A stretch of DNA of 29,895 nucleotides from positions 1-29,895 of the forward strand of contig CAWVWF010000018.1 of NCBI GenBank assembly GCA_963933885.1. Reading direction: 5' to 3'. The translations under genes were made by a program, and so were the position numbers. This stretch comes from CAWVWF01 sp963933885 (GTDB lineage: Bacteria > Bacteroidota > Bacteroidia > Flavobacteriales_C > GCA-002722245). Positions 7,201 through 16,108 of the stretch are shown here, in pieces. The notes beneath the pieces were generated by a model. That model was not told the origin of the DNA, made no database searches, and saw only the letters and a program-made list of their open reading frames with translations. How positions within the stretch are numbered: the stretch's first letter is position 1; every line of letters starts with the position of its first letter.

Positions 7201-10200
7201 GTGTTTATAAAGGGAAATTTTAGGATAACATCTTACTGGTATCGTATTACTACGTTATTACTCGTTTGTTTGCTTTCGGTAAATCAATCGAAAGCACAAC
7301 TTGTTGTTCAAAATGGAACTACACTCGATCAACTTACCGATGCTATTGTTGGTCCAGGATTTCACATTCAATCATCTACAATCAATTGTCCAAATGGAGC
7401 CTTCGGTTTATTCGATGGTTTAAATACTAACATTGGTATAAATCAAGGGGTCTTGTTAACAACAGGAAGTATTAATGCTGCAATGGGGCCAAATAATTCA
7501 ATTAGTACTGGGATAAATAATGGAGCACCTGGAGATAATCAATTGGATGTTCTTTCAAACGCAACTACATTTGATGGATGTGTTTTAGAGATGGATTTAA
7601 TTCCGAGTTGTGATACCTTAAGAATAAATTATGTTTTTGGTTCTGAAGAATATCCAGAATTCGTAGGACAAGAATTCAATGATGTATTTGCTTTTTTTGT
7701 TAGTGGACCAGGAATTACAGGGAGTGAAAATGTAGCGCTTATTCCAAATACTAATACTGCTGTGTCGGTTAACTCTGTCAATTCAGGATCTAATGCTGGT
7801 TATTATGTAGATAATACAAATGGAGCAACAATTCAGTATGATGGTTTTACAACAGTATTAGAAGGTAAAATTGGAGTGCAGCTTTGTGAAACTTATCATT
7901 TAAAAATTGCTGTAGCAGACGTTGTAGACGGTATTTATGAATCAGGTGTTTTTATTCAGGGAAATTCAGTAAAGTGTAATGATATTGTATATACTGAAGA
8001 AGTTAGAAACTTAAGTGGTACAGAAGGTTGTAATAATGGTAGTTTTACATTTTGTAGAGAAGGTGATATCTCACAACCATATGCATTAAATTTGGCAATA
8101 GGAGGGACTGCAATAAATGGGGTTGATTATCAAACAATCCCTAACATAATTACAATTCCAGCAGGAGATACTTGTATTACTATTGATATCATTCCAATCA
8201 ATGATAATTTACCTGAATTTGACGAAACAATTGAAATTGTATATCATCCTGGACCTTGTCCGATAGGAGATACTGTAACAATTATTTTAAAAGATCCTAA
8301 GACTTTAAATTCAGGGCCAGATGTGAATTTATGTTCAGGAGAAACGAAAAAAATTGGAAAAGATTCAATAGCTGGTTGTACTTATTCTTGGTTGCCAACA
8401 ACCGGTCTTTCTGATCCTACTTTATTGAAACCCAATTTAACTTTAGTAAACACCACAAATTCACCAATTACTTACGAATATATACAAGCAGCAAATAATG
8501 GGTTTTGTGATGTTTTTGATACTATTCAAATAGTTGTTTATCCAAATCCGATAGCTAAGATTGGTTCTGGGAATGTGTGTTTAAATCAACGTATGGAGTT
8601 TGCAGATTTAACATCTGAAGGGAAAGAGATTCAGTGGCAATGGGATTTCGGAGATAATTACTTAGATTTCTCTAAAAACCCATCACATATTTATACAACA
8701 GCGAAAGACTATTCGGTTACATTAACAATAACAGATACTGCAGGTTGTGTAGGAGATACTTTAAAAATAATAACAGTTTGGTCTTTACCAATTCCAGATT
8801 TCACTGCATTATCAACTTGTCAAGGAGATTCATTAGCTTTTACAGATAACTCATCAACAAATATTACTTCAGGTGGAAATATTAAAACTTGGAACTGGAA
8901 CTTTGGAGATTTTTCAATAATTGAAACAACTCAAAATCCAAAACATATTTATGATTTAGCTGCTATTTACAATGTTCAATTGTCGCTTGAAACAGATAGT
9001 GGTTGTCTAGATTCTGTAATTGTTCCAGTTAATGTAAGAGCAAAACCTCAAGCAGATTTCTTTAGTGATACAGTTTGTTTAAATACGCCAATGGAATTTG
9101 AAGATAATTCTACCATATCGAATGGAATTATTTCCGATTATTCATGGGACTTTAAAGATGGGACCGCGTTGTTAACCGGGGAAGAAGATCCAAGCCATGT
9201 GTACACTGTCAAGAATAATTATATGGTAGAGTTAATTGTTGAATCAGGTTATGGCTGTACGGATACAATTAGTAAAGAGGTTGTAATAAATGCTTTACCA
9301 AGTTCGGGGTTTTATGGAGAGGATGTTTGTGTAGGAAGTCGAACTAGTTTTGTGGATACTTCAAATGGGAATGGAGATGTTATTAATGCTTGGAAATGGA
9401 ATTTTGATAATTTATTTATATCTCAAGCTCAAAATTCAAACGTTACACTTAGTGATACTGGAATTCACAATATTACATTAATAGTAACTACTCAAAGTGG
9501 TTGTAAGGATACCATAACGGGACAAAATAGAGTATTGCCAAATCCAATTGTAGATTTTCAGCCAACTGATGTTTGTGAGTTGAGATCTAGTGAGTTTGAA
9601 AATTATACTACAACCAGTTATAATCTGGATACAGTTAATTCCTATAGTTGGGATTTTGGTGATTTGGTAGGGAATTCTGTATTAAAAAATCCAGCATATG
9701 CTTACGAAGATATGGGAGGGTATGATGCTACTTTAACTGCTACAACTGATAGTGGATGTGTTTCAAGTATTACGAAAACAGTTTATGTTCATGGAAAACC
9801 AGATGTTTCTTTCTTGGGGCCAGAAGTTTGTATTTATTCAGAAACTAAGCTTTCAAATACAAGTTCTGTGGGAGATGGTTATATTAATAAATTGTATTGG
9901 GATTTTGCAGGTTTGGAAGAAGATTCCATGATTCATTATCCATCTTATGAGTTTGATACTTGCGGCGTTTATCCGGTTAGTTTAATTGCTGTCAGTAATT
10001 TTGGATGTGTTGATACTTTGACGCAGGACGTTATTGTAAATGAAAAACCAACTGCTTCATTAACTACAGTTTCGGATCATTGTTTAGGTAAACAAGTGAA
10101 TTTAAACGCGAGCAGTTCATTAAGTTCAAACGGTGCTATTGATGAGTATTTATGGAATTATGGTGATGGTTTTTTTAGTACTGGTATGAATAGTTTTTAT

Positions 10201-11598
10201 ACTTATTCAATTGAAGGAACTTATAATTTATCACTTCAAATTAAAGATGATAAAGGCTGTAGAGATACTATTTCTGATACGGTTGTAGTATTGGGACTTC
10301 CCGAAATTAGTGTTTTAAAACAGAATTTATGTGTTGGTAATTTAGCATTGTTTTCATTCGAGATTGATAATAGTAGTGATTTTACAGTTAGTTCAATTGA
10401 GTGGGATATCAATGGTGATAAATTTGTGAATGATAGCACAACAATTTATTTATTTAACAGTCCTGGGGAGTATTCTTTTAATCTAAGCATAACTTCTGAT
10501 AGCGGTTGTGTAATTAACAAAACTGATGTACTTCAAATTTACGATACACCAACAGGAGGTTTTATTGTGGATACAGTTTGTTTTGAGGAGGAAAGTAAAG
10601 TAATAAGTCAGGCATTACCACCTCTAGGGAGTTTTATTAGTAACTGGACATATATTTTTCCTGATGGAACAGAAGGGAGTACATCAAACTATAATTATGT
10701 ATTTGATTCAGTTGGAGTTTTTAATATAACACAAATTGTAGAAACGAATAATGGATGTACAGACACCGTGGTTCAAGTTGCTAAAGTTTATCCCGTTCCA
10801 GTTTTAGAATTTTTAGTAGCAGATGTTGAAGGTTGTGCTCCATATTGCGTTACATTCGAAAGTGAAATTACAGTTGAAAATTCTAGTATAACTTCAATTG
10901 AATGGGATTTTGGAGATGGAAACTTATCGACAGATACAAACCCAACATTCTGTTTTGATGAAGAAGGAGATTTTACAATGTCGTTAACGGTAGAAAATTC
11001 ATTAGGATGTTCAGTGACAGAAGAAAAAGAAAGTTTTATTACTGTATATCCTAGTCCGGTTGCGATGTTTACGACAGATTGGAATAATTTGTCGGAGAAT
11101 TATCCAACAGTTGAAATTATCAATAATTCTAGTATAGCAGATCGTATTGAATGGATATTTGGAGACGGAGAAACAGCAAATACTATGGGAGATGTTTCTC
11201 ATACTTATAAGAATATAGGAGAGTACGAAATTCAGCAAGTAGTAGAGAACGCATTCGGATGTACAGATACAGCTAGTAAAATGATTAGAGTTAATCCTCA
11301 TTCAGGAGTTTATATCCCAAATGCGATTACTCCCAATTCATCTATTGGTTTAAATGATGATTTTTTTCCAGTTGTTTATGGTCCATTAAGAGATGCTAAA
11401 TTTAACATGTATATCTATGATAGGTGGGGATTGTTGATTTATAAAACTGATGATATAAACGATTATTGGGATGGTAAATATCAAGGTGATTTTGTGCAGA
11501 AAGACGTGTACGTTTATAAAATCACTTTTTTACCTATAGGTAGTGAAGAAGACGATGATTATATAATGTATAAAGGACATATAAACGTTATTTATTAA
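7201..11598 (+). CDS. Giant PKD-repeat adhesin-like protein with choice-of-anchor L domain and type B T9SS C-terminus
   Basis: The 1465-aa protein starts at GTG 7201; an in-frame TAG at 7192 and no nearby ATG fix this start. The signal peptide ends 'NQSKAQ|LVVQNG' (about residue 33). Residues 34-255 match the choice-of-anchor L domain ('TTGSINAAMGPN', 'INYVFGSEEYPEFVG', 'DVFAFFVSGPG'). Residues 260-375 resemble a Calx-beta-like module, followed by an Ig-like segment. Eleven PKD-like repeats follow about every 83 aa from about 455 to 1365, marked by W-[DN]-[FY]-x-[DN] motifs, some degenerate. The end (about 1370-1465) is a gliding-motility-associated/type B T9SS sorting domain. Its signature loop is NSSIGLND instead of the usual NGDGxND. 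Likely a surface or secreted adhesin. It lies 1 bp before the next PKD gene. Confidence 0.93.
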   Translation: MFIKGNFRITSYWYRITTLLLVCLLSVNQSKAQLVVQNGTTLDQLTDAIVGPGFHIQSSTINCPNGAFGLFDGLNTNIGINQGVLLTTGSINAAMGPNNSISTGINNGAPGDNQLDVLSNATTFDGCVLEMDLIPSCDTLRINYVFGSEEYPEFVGQEFNDVFAFFVSGPGITGSENVALIPNTNTAVSVNSVNSGSNAGYYVDNTNGATIQYDGFTTVLEGKIGVQLCETYHLKIAVADVVDGIYESGVFIQGNSVKCNDIVYTEEVRNLSGTEGCNNGSFTFCREGDISQPYALNLAIGGTAINGVDYQTIPNIITIPAGDTCITIDIIPINDNLPEFDETIEIVYHPGPCPIGDTVTIILKDPKTLNSGPDVNLCSGETKKIGKDSIAGCTYSWLPTTGLSDPTLLKPNLTLVNTTNSPITYEYIQAANNGFCDVFDTIQIVVYPNPIAKIGSGNVCLNQRMEFADLTSEGKEIQWQWDFGDNYLDFSKNPSHIYTTAKDYSVTLTITDTAGCVGDTLKIITVWSLPIPDFTALSTCQGDSLAFTDNSSTNITSGGNIKTWNWNFGDFSIIETTQNPKHIYDLAAIYNVQLSLETDSGCLDSVIVPVNVRAKPQADFFSDTVCLNTPMEFEDNSTISNGIISDYSWDFKDGTALLTGEEDPSHVYTVKNNYMVELIVESGYGCTDTISKEVVINALPSSGFYGEDVCVGSRTSFVDTSNGNGDVINAWKWNFDNLFISQAQNSNVTLSDTGIHNITLIVTTQSGCKDTITGQNRVLPNPIVDFQPTDVCELRSSEFENYTTTSYNLDTVNSYSWDFGDLVGNSVLKNPAYAYEDMGGYDATLTATTDSGCVSSITKTVYVHGKPDVSFLGPEVCIYSETKLSNTSSVGDGYINKLYWDFAGLEEDSMIHYPSYEFDTCGVYPVSLIAVSNFGCVDTLTQDVIVNEKPTASLTTVSDHCLGKQVNLNASSSLSSNGAIDEYLWNYGDGFFSTGMNSFYTYSIEGTYNLSLQIKDDKGCRDTISDTVVVLGLPEISVLKQNLCVGNLALFSFEIDNSSDFTVSSIEWDINGDKFVNDSTTIYLFNSPGEYSFNLSITSDSGCVINKTDVLQIYDTPTGGFIVDTVCFEEESKVISQALPPLGSFISNWTYIFPDGTEGSTSNYNYVFDSVGVFNITQIVETNNGCTDTVVQVAKVYPVPVLEFLVADVEGCAPYCVTFESEITVENSSITSIEWDFGDGNLSTDTNPTFCFDEEGDFTMSLTVENSLGCSVTEEKESFITVYPSPVAMFTTDWNNLSENYPTVEIINNSSIADRIEWIFGDGETANTMGDVSHTYKNIGEYEIQQVVENAFGCTDTASKMIRVNPHSGVYIPNAITPNSSIGLNDDFFPVVYGPLRDAKFNMYIYDRWGLLIYKTDDINDYWDGKYQGDFVQKDVYVYKITFLPIGSEEDDDYIMYKGHINVIY

Positions 11599-11599
11599 A

Positions 11600-14500
11600 A
11601 TGAAAAATTGGATTAAAATCATAATGATTGTTTTGTTAGCTTCTTTCACAGAGGAGGCCTTAGGACAATCGTCGTGTGAGAATTCTGATTTTTCAATGGG
11701 TGATTTCACTAATTGGACGGGGTACACTTCTGTTTATCCTCAAAATACAGCAGGAGCAAATATTGGGAATAATGTAGGTTATTACTATACTGAAGGAATA
11801 GTCCCTGGAAGACATACAATAATTACAAATTCTACTCCTGATCCTTTTACTTGTGGTAACGTAATGACTATTGCTCCAGGTGAAACTTCATCTGTTAGGT
11901 TAGGGAATGGAGGATTTGGTGGCTGGGGAAATGGTGTAAGGTGGCAGAGAGATTATTTAGAATATACAGTGAGTGTTTCTAATTTTAATGCATTACTAAT
12001 TTACAAGTATGCTGTTGTTTTACAAGATCCAAACAGTGGAGCAGGGGTGGCTAGTCATGCTGCACCAATAAAACCAAGATTTAAAGTAAGTATAACTGAT
12101 CAAAACGATCAGTTAATTGATCCTGTTTGTGGTATTTATAGTGTTACGGCAGATGAGTCTGTTGATGGTTTTAGAAACTGTTCTCAAGCAGATGCTCAAG
12201 CTAACGGCGGACAGTTTGCATCAAATGGAGGTGTTATTTATAGAGCTTGGACAACTGTTGGTGTGGATCTTAGACAATACGTTGGTCAGGATGTTACTTT
12301 GTTGTTTGAAACTTGGGATTGTGGATTAGGAGGTCATTTTGGTTATGCATATTTATCTGCAAATTGTGATTCAATGGGGATCGATGCTGAAAGTTGTGCT
12401 GCAAATGATGGAGTAACTTTAACAGCTCCTGAAGGGTTTAGTTATGTTTGGAGTACGGGGCAAACAACTCAAACTATTGATATTCCAAATGCAATAGCTG
12501 GAGATACGGTAAGGGTTGTGTTGACGACTACAACTGGTTGTTCTACAGATTTATATACCGTTTTAAATCCAGCTAAGATAAGGGCTGTTTTTAAAGCAAC
12601 ACCTACTACTATTTGTCAGAATGAAACTGTTAGTTTTCAAGATTCTTCATGGAGTAAATTCTTACTTGATAATAATAATGTTCCTATTGTAAAGAAAACT
12701 TGGAAGTTTGGAGATGGACAGGTTGATGATTCAACAAATACAGGCACTCCAAATCATATTTATTCTAATTATGGAGAATATGAAATTACGCTTATTGTAG
12801 AGAACGATTATGGTTGTGTTGATTCAGTAAAACATACCATAACAGTAAAACCATTTCCTGTAGCTGATTTTACTTTCGAACCAAATTGCGTTAACAAAGC
12901 AACCACTTTTGAAAGTGCTTCATTAGTTATTTCAGGCAATATTAGTGACTGGGAATGGACTTTCGGTGATGGGGGAACAAGTAATGATGTTGATCCAACT
13001 CATGTTTATAACGTAAACGGAACTTATGATGTTGAGTTAATTGTTGTAAGTGATTTTGGGTGTTCCGATACGGTAGAGAAAGAAGTGGAAAGTTGGCAAT
13101 TACCAATTGCTAATTTTAATGGTGGACAAGCATGTACTGGAGATTCAGTTTTCTTAATAAATACTTCAACCAGTTTAATTGTAGATTCTATAAAAAGTAA
13201 TCTATGGAGTTTCGGAGATGGATCTTCACTCAGTATTTTAGAGTCTCCTTCGCATGTATATCATTCTTCTGGAGTATTTGATGTAGAATTAAGTATCGTG
13301 TCCGACAGAGGTTGTGAGCATGACACAACATTTAAAGTTAATATACTACAGGGGCCAACTGTGGCCTTTGATATTGAGAATGTTTGTTTGAATACTCCAG
13401 TTGAGTTTGAAAACAATTCAACACCTATAGATTCGATTAGTAAATGGACTTGGGATTTTGGAGATGGAAACGGAAACATAACAGATGAAGAGCCAACACA
13501 TACATATACAAATAGTAGTTTTTACACAGTGAACTTGATTGGAGAAAACAACAATGGTTGTATTGATTCTGTTAAGAAAACACTTCAAGTTGCACCAAAC
13601 CCAATTGTTAACTTTAAGACTGAGGATGTATGTATAGGAAGTGAGGTAGAGTTTAAAGATCAAACAATTATCAGTTCTGGTTTTTCTTCAGCTTGGGAAT
13701 GGGCTTTTGGCGATGATTCATCTAGTACAAATCAAAATATAAATCACTTGTTTTTAGATAAGGGTGTTTATAATGTTCAATTAACTGTTACTTCAGACTT
13801 AGGCTGTTCCGATAGCTTAACTAAAGCTGTTTTAGTGAAAGCTAGTCCAATACCATTTTTCTCTGTTGATTCAATTTGTTTAGGAGGTACATTACAATTT
13901 GTAAATGAGTCTAAAAGTGGTGGCGCTGGTGCAATGAATTATGTTTGGGATTTTGGAGATGGATCTCCTTTAAAGGATAAGATAAACCCATTACATACGT
14001 ATAGTATTGATAGTACCTTTACAGCGAAATTAACAGTCTCTCAAAATGGCTGTATACAAGATACAGTTCTTCCTGTTGTAGTTCTTCCTATACCGAAAGC
14101 TGTTGTAGGTTTTGAAAGTGTTTGTTCTGGAGTAGTTACAATGTTAAGAGATTCATCCTATTCTAAATCAACAATCGTAGAGTGGGATTGGTTTTTTAGT
14201 GAAGATAATTCACATCAAATAACTAAAGACGCATCTTATTTAACGACATCCCAATTTGGTTTTGATATTCAGTTATCTGTTGTTTCAGAGAACGGGTGTA
14301 CCGATACGGTAACGGAACACTTAGCTGTTGTACCAAATCCAACTGTTGATTTTATAACTCAAAGTAAATGTGAAGGAGATGATATGAGGTTTACAAGTTT
14401 AGCAACAGTGTCTAAAGGGTTTGTTCAAGAATGGCTTTGGACTTTCGGAGATGGTATTACCTCAACTGTTAAAGATCCAATTCATGCTTTCGATACATCT

Positions 14501-15892
14501 GGATTTATAGATGTTCATTTAGTAGTTACAACTTCAGATAACTGTACTGATTCAGTTGAAATTCCGGTTGAAGTTTGGGGGCTGCCAATTGTTAACTTTT
14601 CAACTCCAGAAGTTTGTTTAGGTGATGTGACTGATTTTAATGATTCTACGATCGTTGGAAATGGAACTGTGATCTCAAGTTGGGTTTGGAACGTTGGAGA
14701 TGGGTCTTTGTTGAAATCTCAGCAAAACATTAGTCATTTGTATTCTGTAGTGAATAATTTTACTGTTACGCTGTCTGTATTAACAAGTAACGGTTGCGCA
14801 GATACATTATCGCAAACTGCAATTGTAAATTCATTACCTGCAGTTGATTTTTCAAATTCAGCTGTGTGTTTTGGAGAGCCTACGAGTTTTGCAAACTTGT
14901 CAAAAGATTCATTGTCTATTAATTCTTGGTATTGGGATTTTGGAGAAGGAAGCGTTTCTAATCTTGAAAATCCGGAGAACTTATTTGTAAACGTAGGTGG
15001 ATTTGATGTAGAGTTAGTAGGTGTTGATACAAACAACTGTTTCGCATCAGAATTAAAAAATATAATTGTTAAACCACTACCAACTCCAATTTTTGATGTT
15101 GATCATTATACTGGATGTGTACCACAATGTATGTTGTTTTTTGATTATTCTATAGCTCCTTTAGATACGATTAATATATGGAATTGGGATTTTGGAGATG
15201 GAGGAACATCAACAGATCAAGCACCTCAGTATTGTTATGAGGATCCAGGAACTTATGATGTTACCTTGTCATTAACTACTGTGAATGGTTGCGAAAACAC
15301 TTTAGATTGGGATAGTATGATTACTATTTACCCGATGCCTATAGCTGGGTTCTCTTTTGGTCCACAGCCAACTACGGAGCTTAATTCAGCAATTACATTT
15401 AATGATGAATCTCAAGGTACTGACGAATGGTTATGGGATTTTGGAGATGGGAATTTAGGTGTTGATACAAACCCTATTAATGATTATTACTCTTATGGTG
15501 ATTATGAAGTAACACAAATAGTGAAGACACGTTTTGGTTGTATTGATTCATTATCTGATTGGGTAAGAATAGAACCGGATTACAAATTATATGCGGCCAA
15601 TGGATTTACACCTAATGGTGATGGAATAAACGATGTGTTTTTACCCGTAGGAATAGGTATAAATCCAAACCCTGATAAATATACTTTCATGGTGTTTGAC
15701 AGATGGGGTCAGAAGATTTTCGAAACCCATGACATTAATAAAGGATGGGATGGTAGAGTAAATAGTTTTGAATTCTTAAATACTGGAAAGGTGCAACAGA
15801 TAGATGTTTATGTCTGGAAGGTAATTGTATATGATATCACATCTGATGGTGATAGACATGAGAAGGTTGGGCACGTAAGTTTAATCAAATAA
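11600..15892 (+). CDS. Giant PKD-repeat adhesin-like protein with type B T9SS C-terminus
   Basis: The 1430-aa protein starts at ATG 11600, 1 bp after the stop of the previous PKD gene, so both are very probably on one transcript. The signal peptide ends 'EEALGQ|SSCEN' (about residue 23). The N-terminal part (24-255) has the look of a beta-jelly-roll carbohydrate- or protein-binding module ('NWTGYTS', 'GFGGWGNGVRWQ', 'LGGHFGYAYLSANC'), followed by an Ig-like segment ('SYVWSTGQTTQTI'). Twelve PKD domains follow about every 82 aa from about 340 to 1320, most with intact W-x-FGDG motifs. Residues 1330-1430 are the type B/gliding-associated sorting domain with a canonical 'NGFTPNGDGINDVFLPVG' and 'DRWGQKIFET'. 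Expected to be surface-located or secreted through T9SS; ligand unknown. Confidence 0.93.
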   Translation: MKNWIKIIMIVLLASFTEEALGQSSCENSDFSMGDFTNWTGYTSVYPQNTAGANIGNNVGYYYTEGIVPGRHTIITNSTPDPFTCGNVMTIAPGETSSVRLGNGGFGGWGNGVRWQRDYLEYTVSVSNFNALLIYKYAVVLQDPNSGAGVASHAAPIKPRFKVSITDQNDQLIDPVCGIYSVTADESVDGFRNCSQADAQANGGQFASNGGVIYRAWTTVGVDLRQYVGQDVTLLFETWDCGLGGHFGYAYLSANCDSMGIDAESCAANDGVTLTAPEGFSYVWSTGQTTQTIDIPNAIAGDTVRVVLTTTTGCSTDLYTVLNPAKIRAVFKATPTTICQNETVSFQDSSWSKFLLDNNNVPIVKKTWKFGDGQVDDSTNTGTPNHIYSNYGEYEITLIVENDYGCVDSVKHTITVKPFPVADFTFEPNCVNKATTFESASLVISGNISDWEWTFGDGGTSNDVDPTHVYNVNGTYDVELIVVSDFGCSDTVEKEVESWQLPIANFNGGQACTGDSVFLINTSTSLIVDSIKSNLWSFGDGSSLSILESPSHVYHSSGVFDVELSIVSDRGCEHDTTFKVNILQGPTVAFDIENVCLNTPVEFENNSTPIDSISKWTWDFGDGNGNITDEEPTHTYTNSSFYTVNLIGENNNGCIDSVKKTLQVAPNPIVNFKTEDVCIGSEVEFKDQTIISSGFSSAWEWAFGDDSSSTNQNINHLFLDKGVYNVQLTVTSDLGCSDSLTKAVLVKASPIPFFSVDSICLGGTLQFVNESKSGGAGAMNYVWDFGDGSPLKDKINPLHTYSIDSTFTAKLTVSQNGCIQDTVLPVVVLPIPKAVVGFESVCSGVVTMLRDSSYSKSTIVEWDWFFSEDNSHQITKDASYLTTSQFGFDIQLSVVSENGCTDTVTEHLAVVPNPTVDFITQSKCEGDDMRFTSLATVSKGFVQEWLWTFGDGITSTVKDPIHAFDTSGFIDVHLVVTTSDNCTDSVEIPVEVWGLPIVNFSTPEVCLGDVTDFNDSTIVGNGTVISSWVWNVGDGSLLKSQQNISHLYSVVNNFTVTLSVLTSNGCADTLSQTAIVNSLPAVDFSNSAVCFGEPTSFANLSKDSLSINSWYWDFGEGSVSNLENPENLFVNVGGFDVELVGVDTNNCFASELKNIIVKPLPTPIFDVDHYTGCVPQCMLFFDYSIAPLDTINIWNWDFGDGGTSTDQAPQYCYEDPGTYDVTLSLTTVNGCENTLDWDSMITIYPMPIAGFSFGPQPTTELNSAITFNDESQGTDEWLWDFGDGNLGVDTNPINDYYSYGDYEVTQIVKTRFGCIDSLSDWVRIEPDYKLYAANGFTPNGDGINDVFLPVGIGINPNPDKYTFMVFDRWGQKIFETHDINKGWDGRVNSFEFLNTGKVQQIDVYVWKVIVYDITSDGDRHEKVGHVSLIK

Positions 15893-15988
15893 ACTGACCG
15901 GAATTTTATCTAAATCGTTTTATTAGGACTACTTTAATATTGTGCAATGTGTTTTGTAACTATATTGTTATGAGGCTGTTATGTTGTT

Positions 15989-16108
15989 GAGTGAAGCGTT
16001 AGGGATTACGCTTTATTGATGCACTATTGAATAAAGCGCTAGGGATTGTGCTTTATTGTTACACTATTAAATAAAGCGTTAGGGATTATGCTTTCAATTA
16101 AACGAATT
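15989..16108 (+). repeat. Three tandem 40-bp hairpin units overlapping the start of the Ig-repeat gene
   Basis: Units 15989-16028, 16029-16068 and 16069-16108 are in perfect 40-bp register and strongly similar over the first 26 bases of each. All carry AAGCG[TC]TAGGGATT followed by a complementary arm ending GCTTT. In each unit the arms pair around the loop TAGGGATT. The variable positions keep pairing: CGT/ACG in unit 1, CGC/GTG in unit 2 and CGT/ATG in unit 3, using G-U wobbles. Unit 2 forms the longest stem (10 bp with one wobble). In unit 3 the right arm includes the ATG at 16088. The repeats may be a REP-like intergenic element or a translation-control structure. Confidence 0.85.

Noticed and set aside
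11530..11727. Minus-strand frame across the junction of the two PKD genes, as a possible antisense regulator
   Set aside because: The low-complexity translation rich in Ile/Phe is what AT-rich sequence gives by chance; no promoter or terminator is seen for it.
13261..13663. Two overlapping antisense frames inside the second PKD gene
   Set aside because: Shadow frames of a conserved repeat gene; the PKD motifs run uninterrupted through the opposite strand.
16046..16087. Upstream TTG start for the Ig-repeat giant
   Set aside because: The extra 14 codons come from the tandem repeats and would spoil the signal peptide; ATG 16088 gives a standard one.
15989..16108. Tandem repeats considered as a CRISPR array
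   Set aside because: Only three directly abutting 40-bp units with no variable spacers, and the last unit is part of a coding start; no cas genes nearby.
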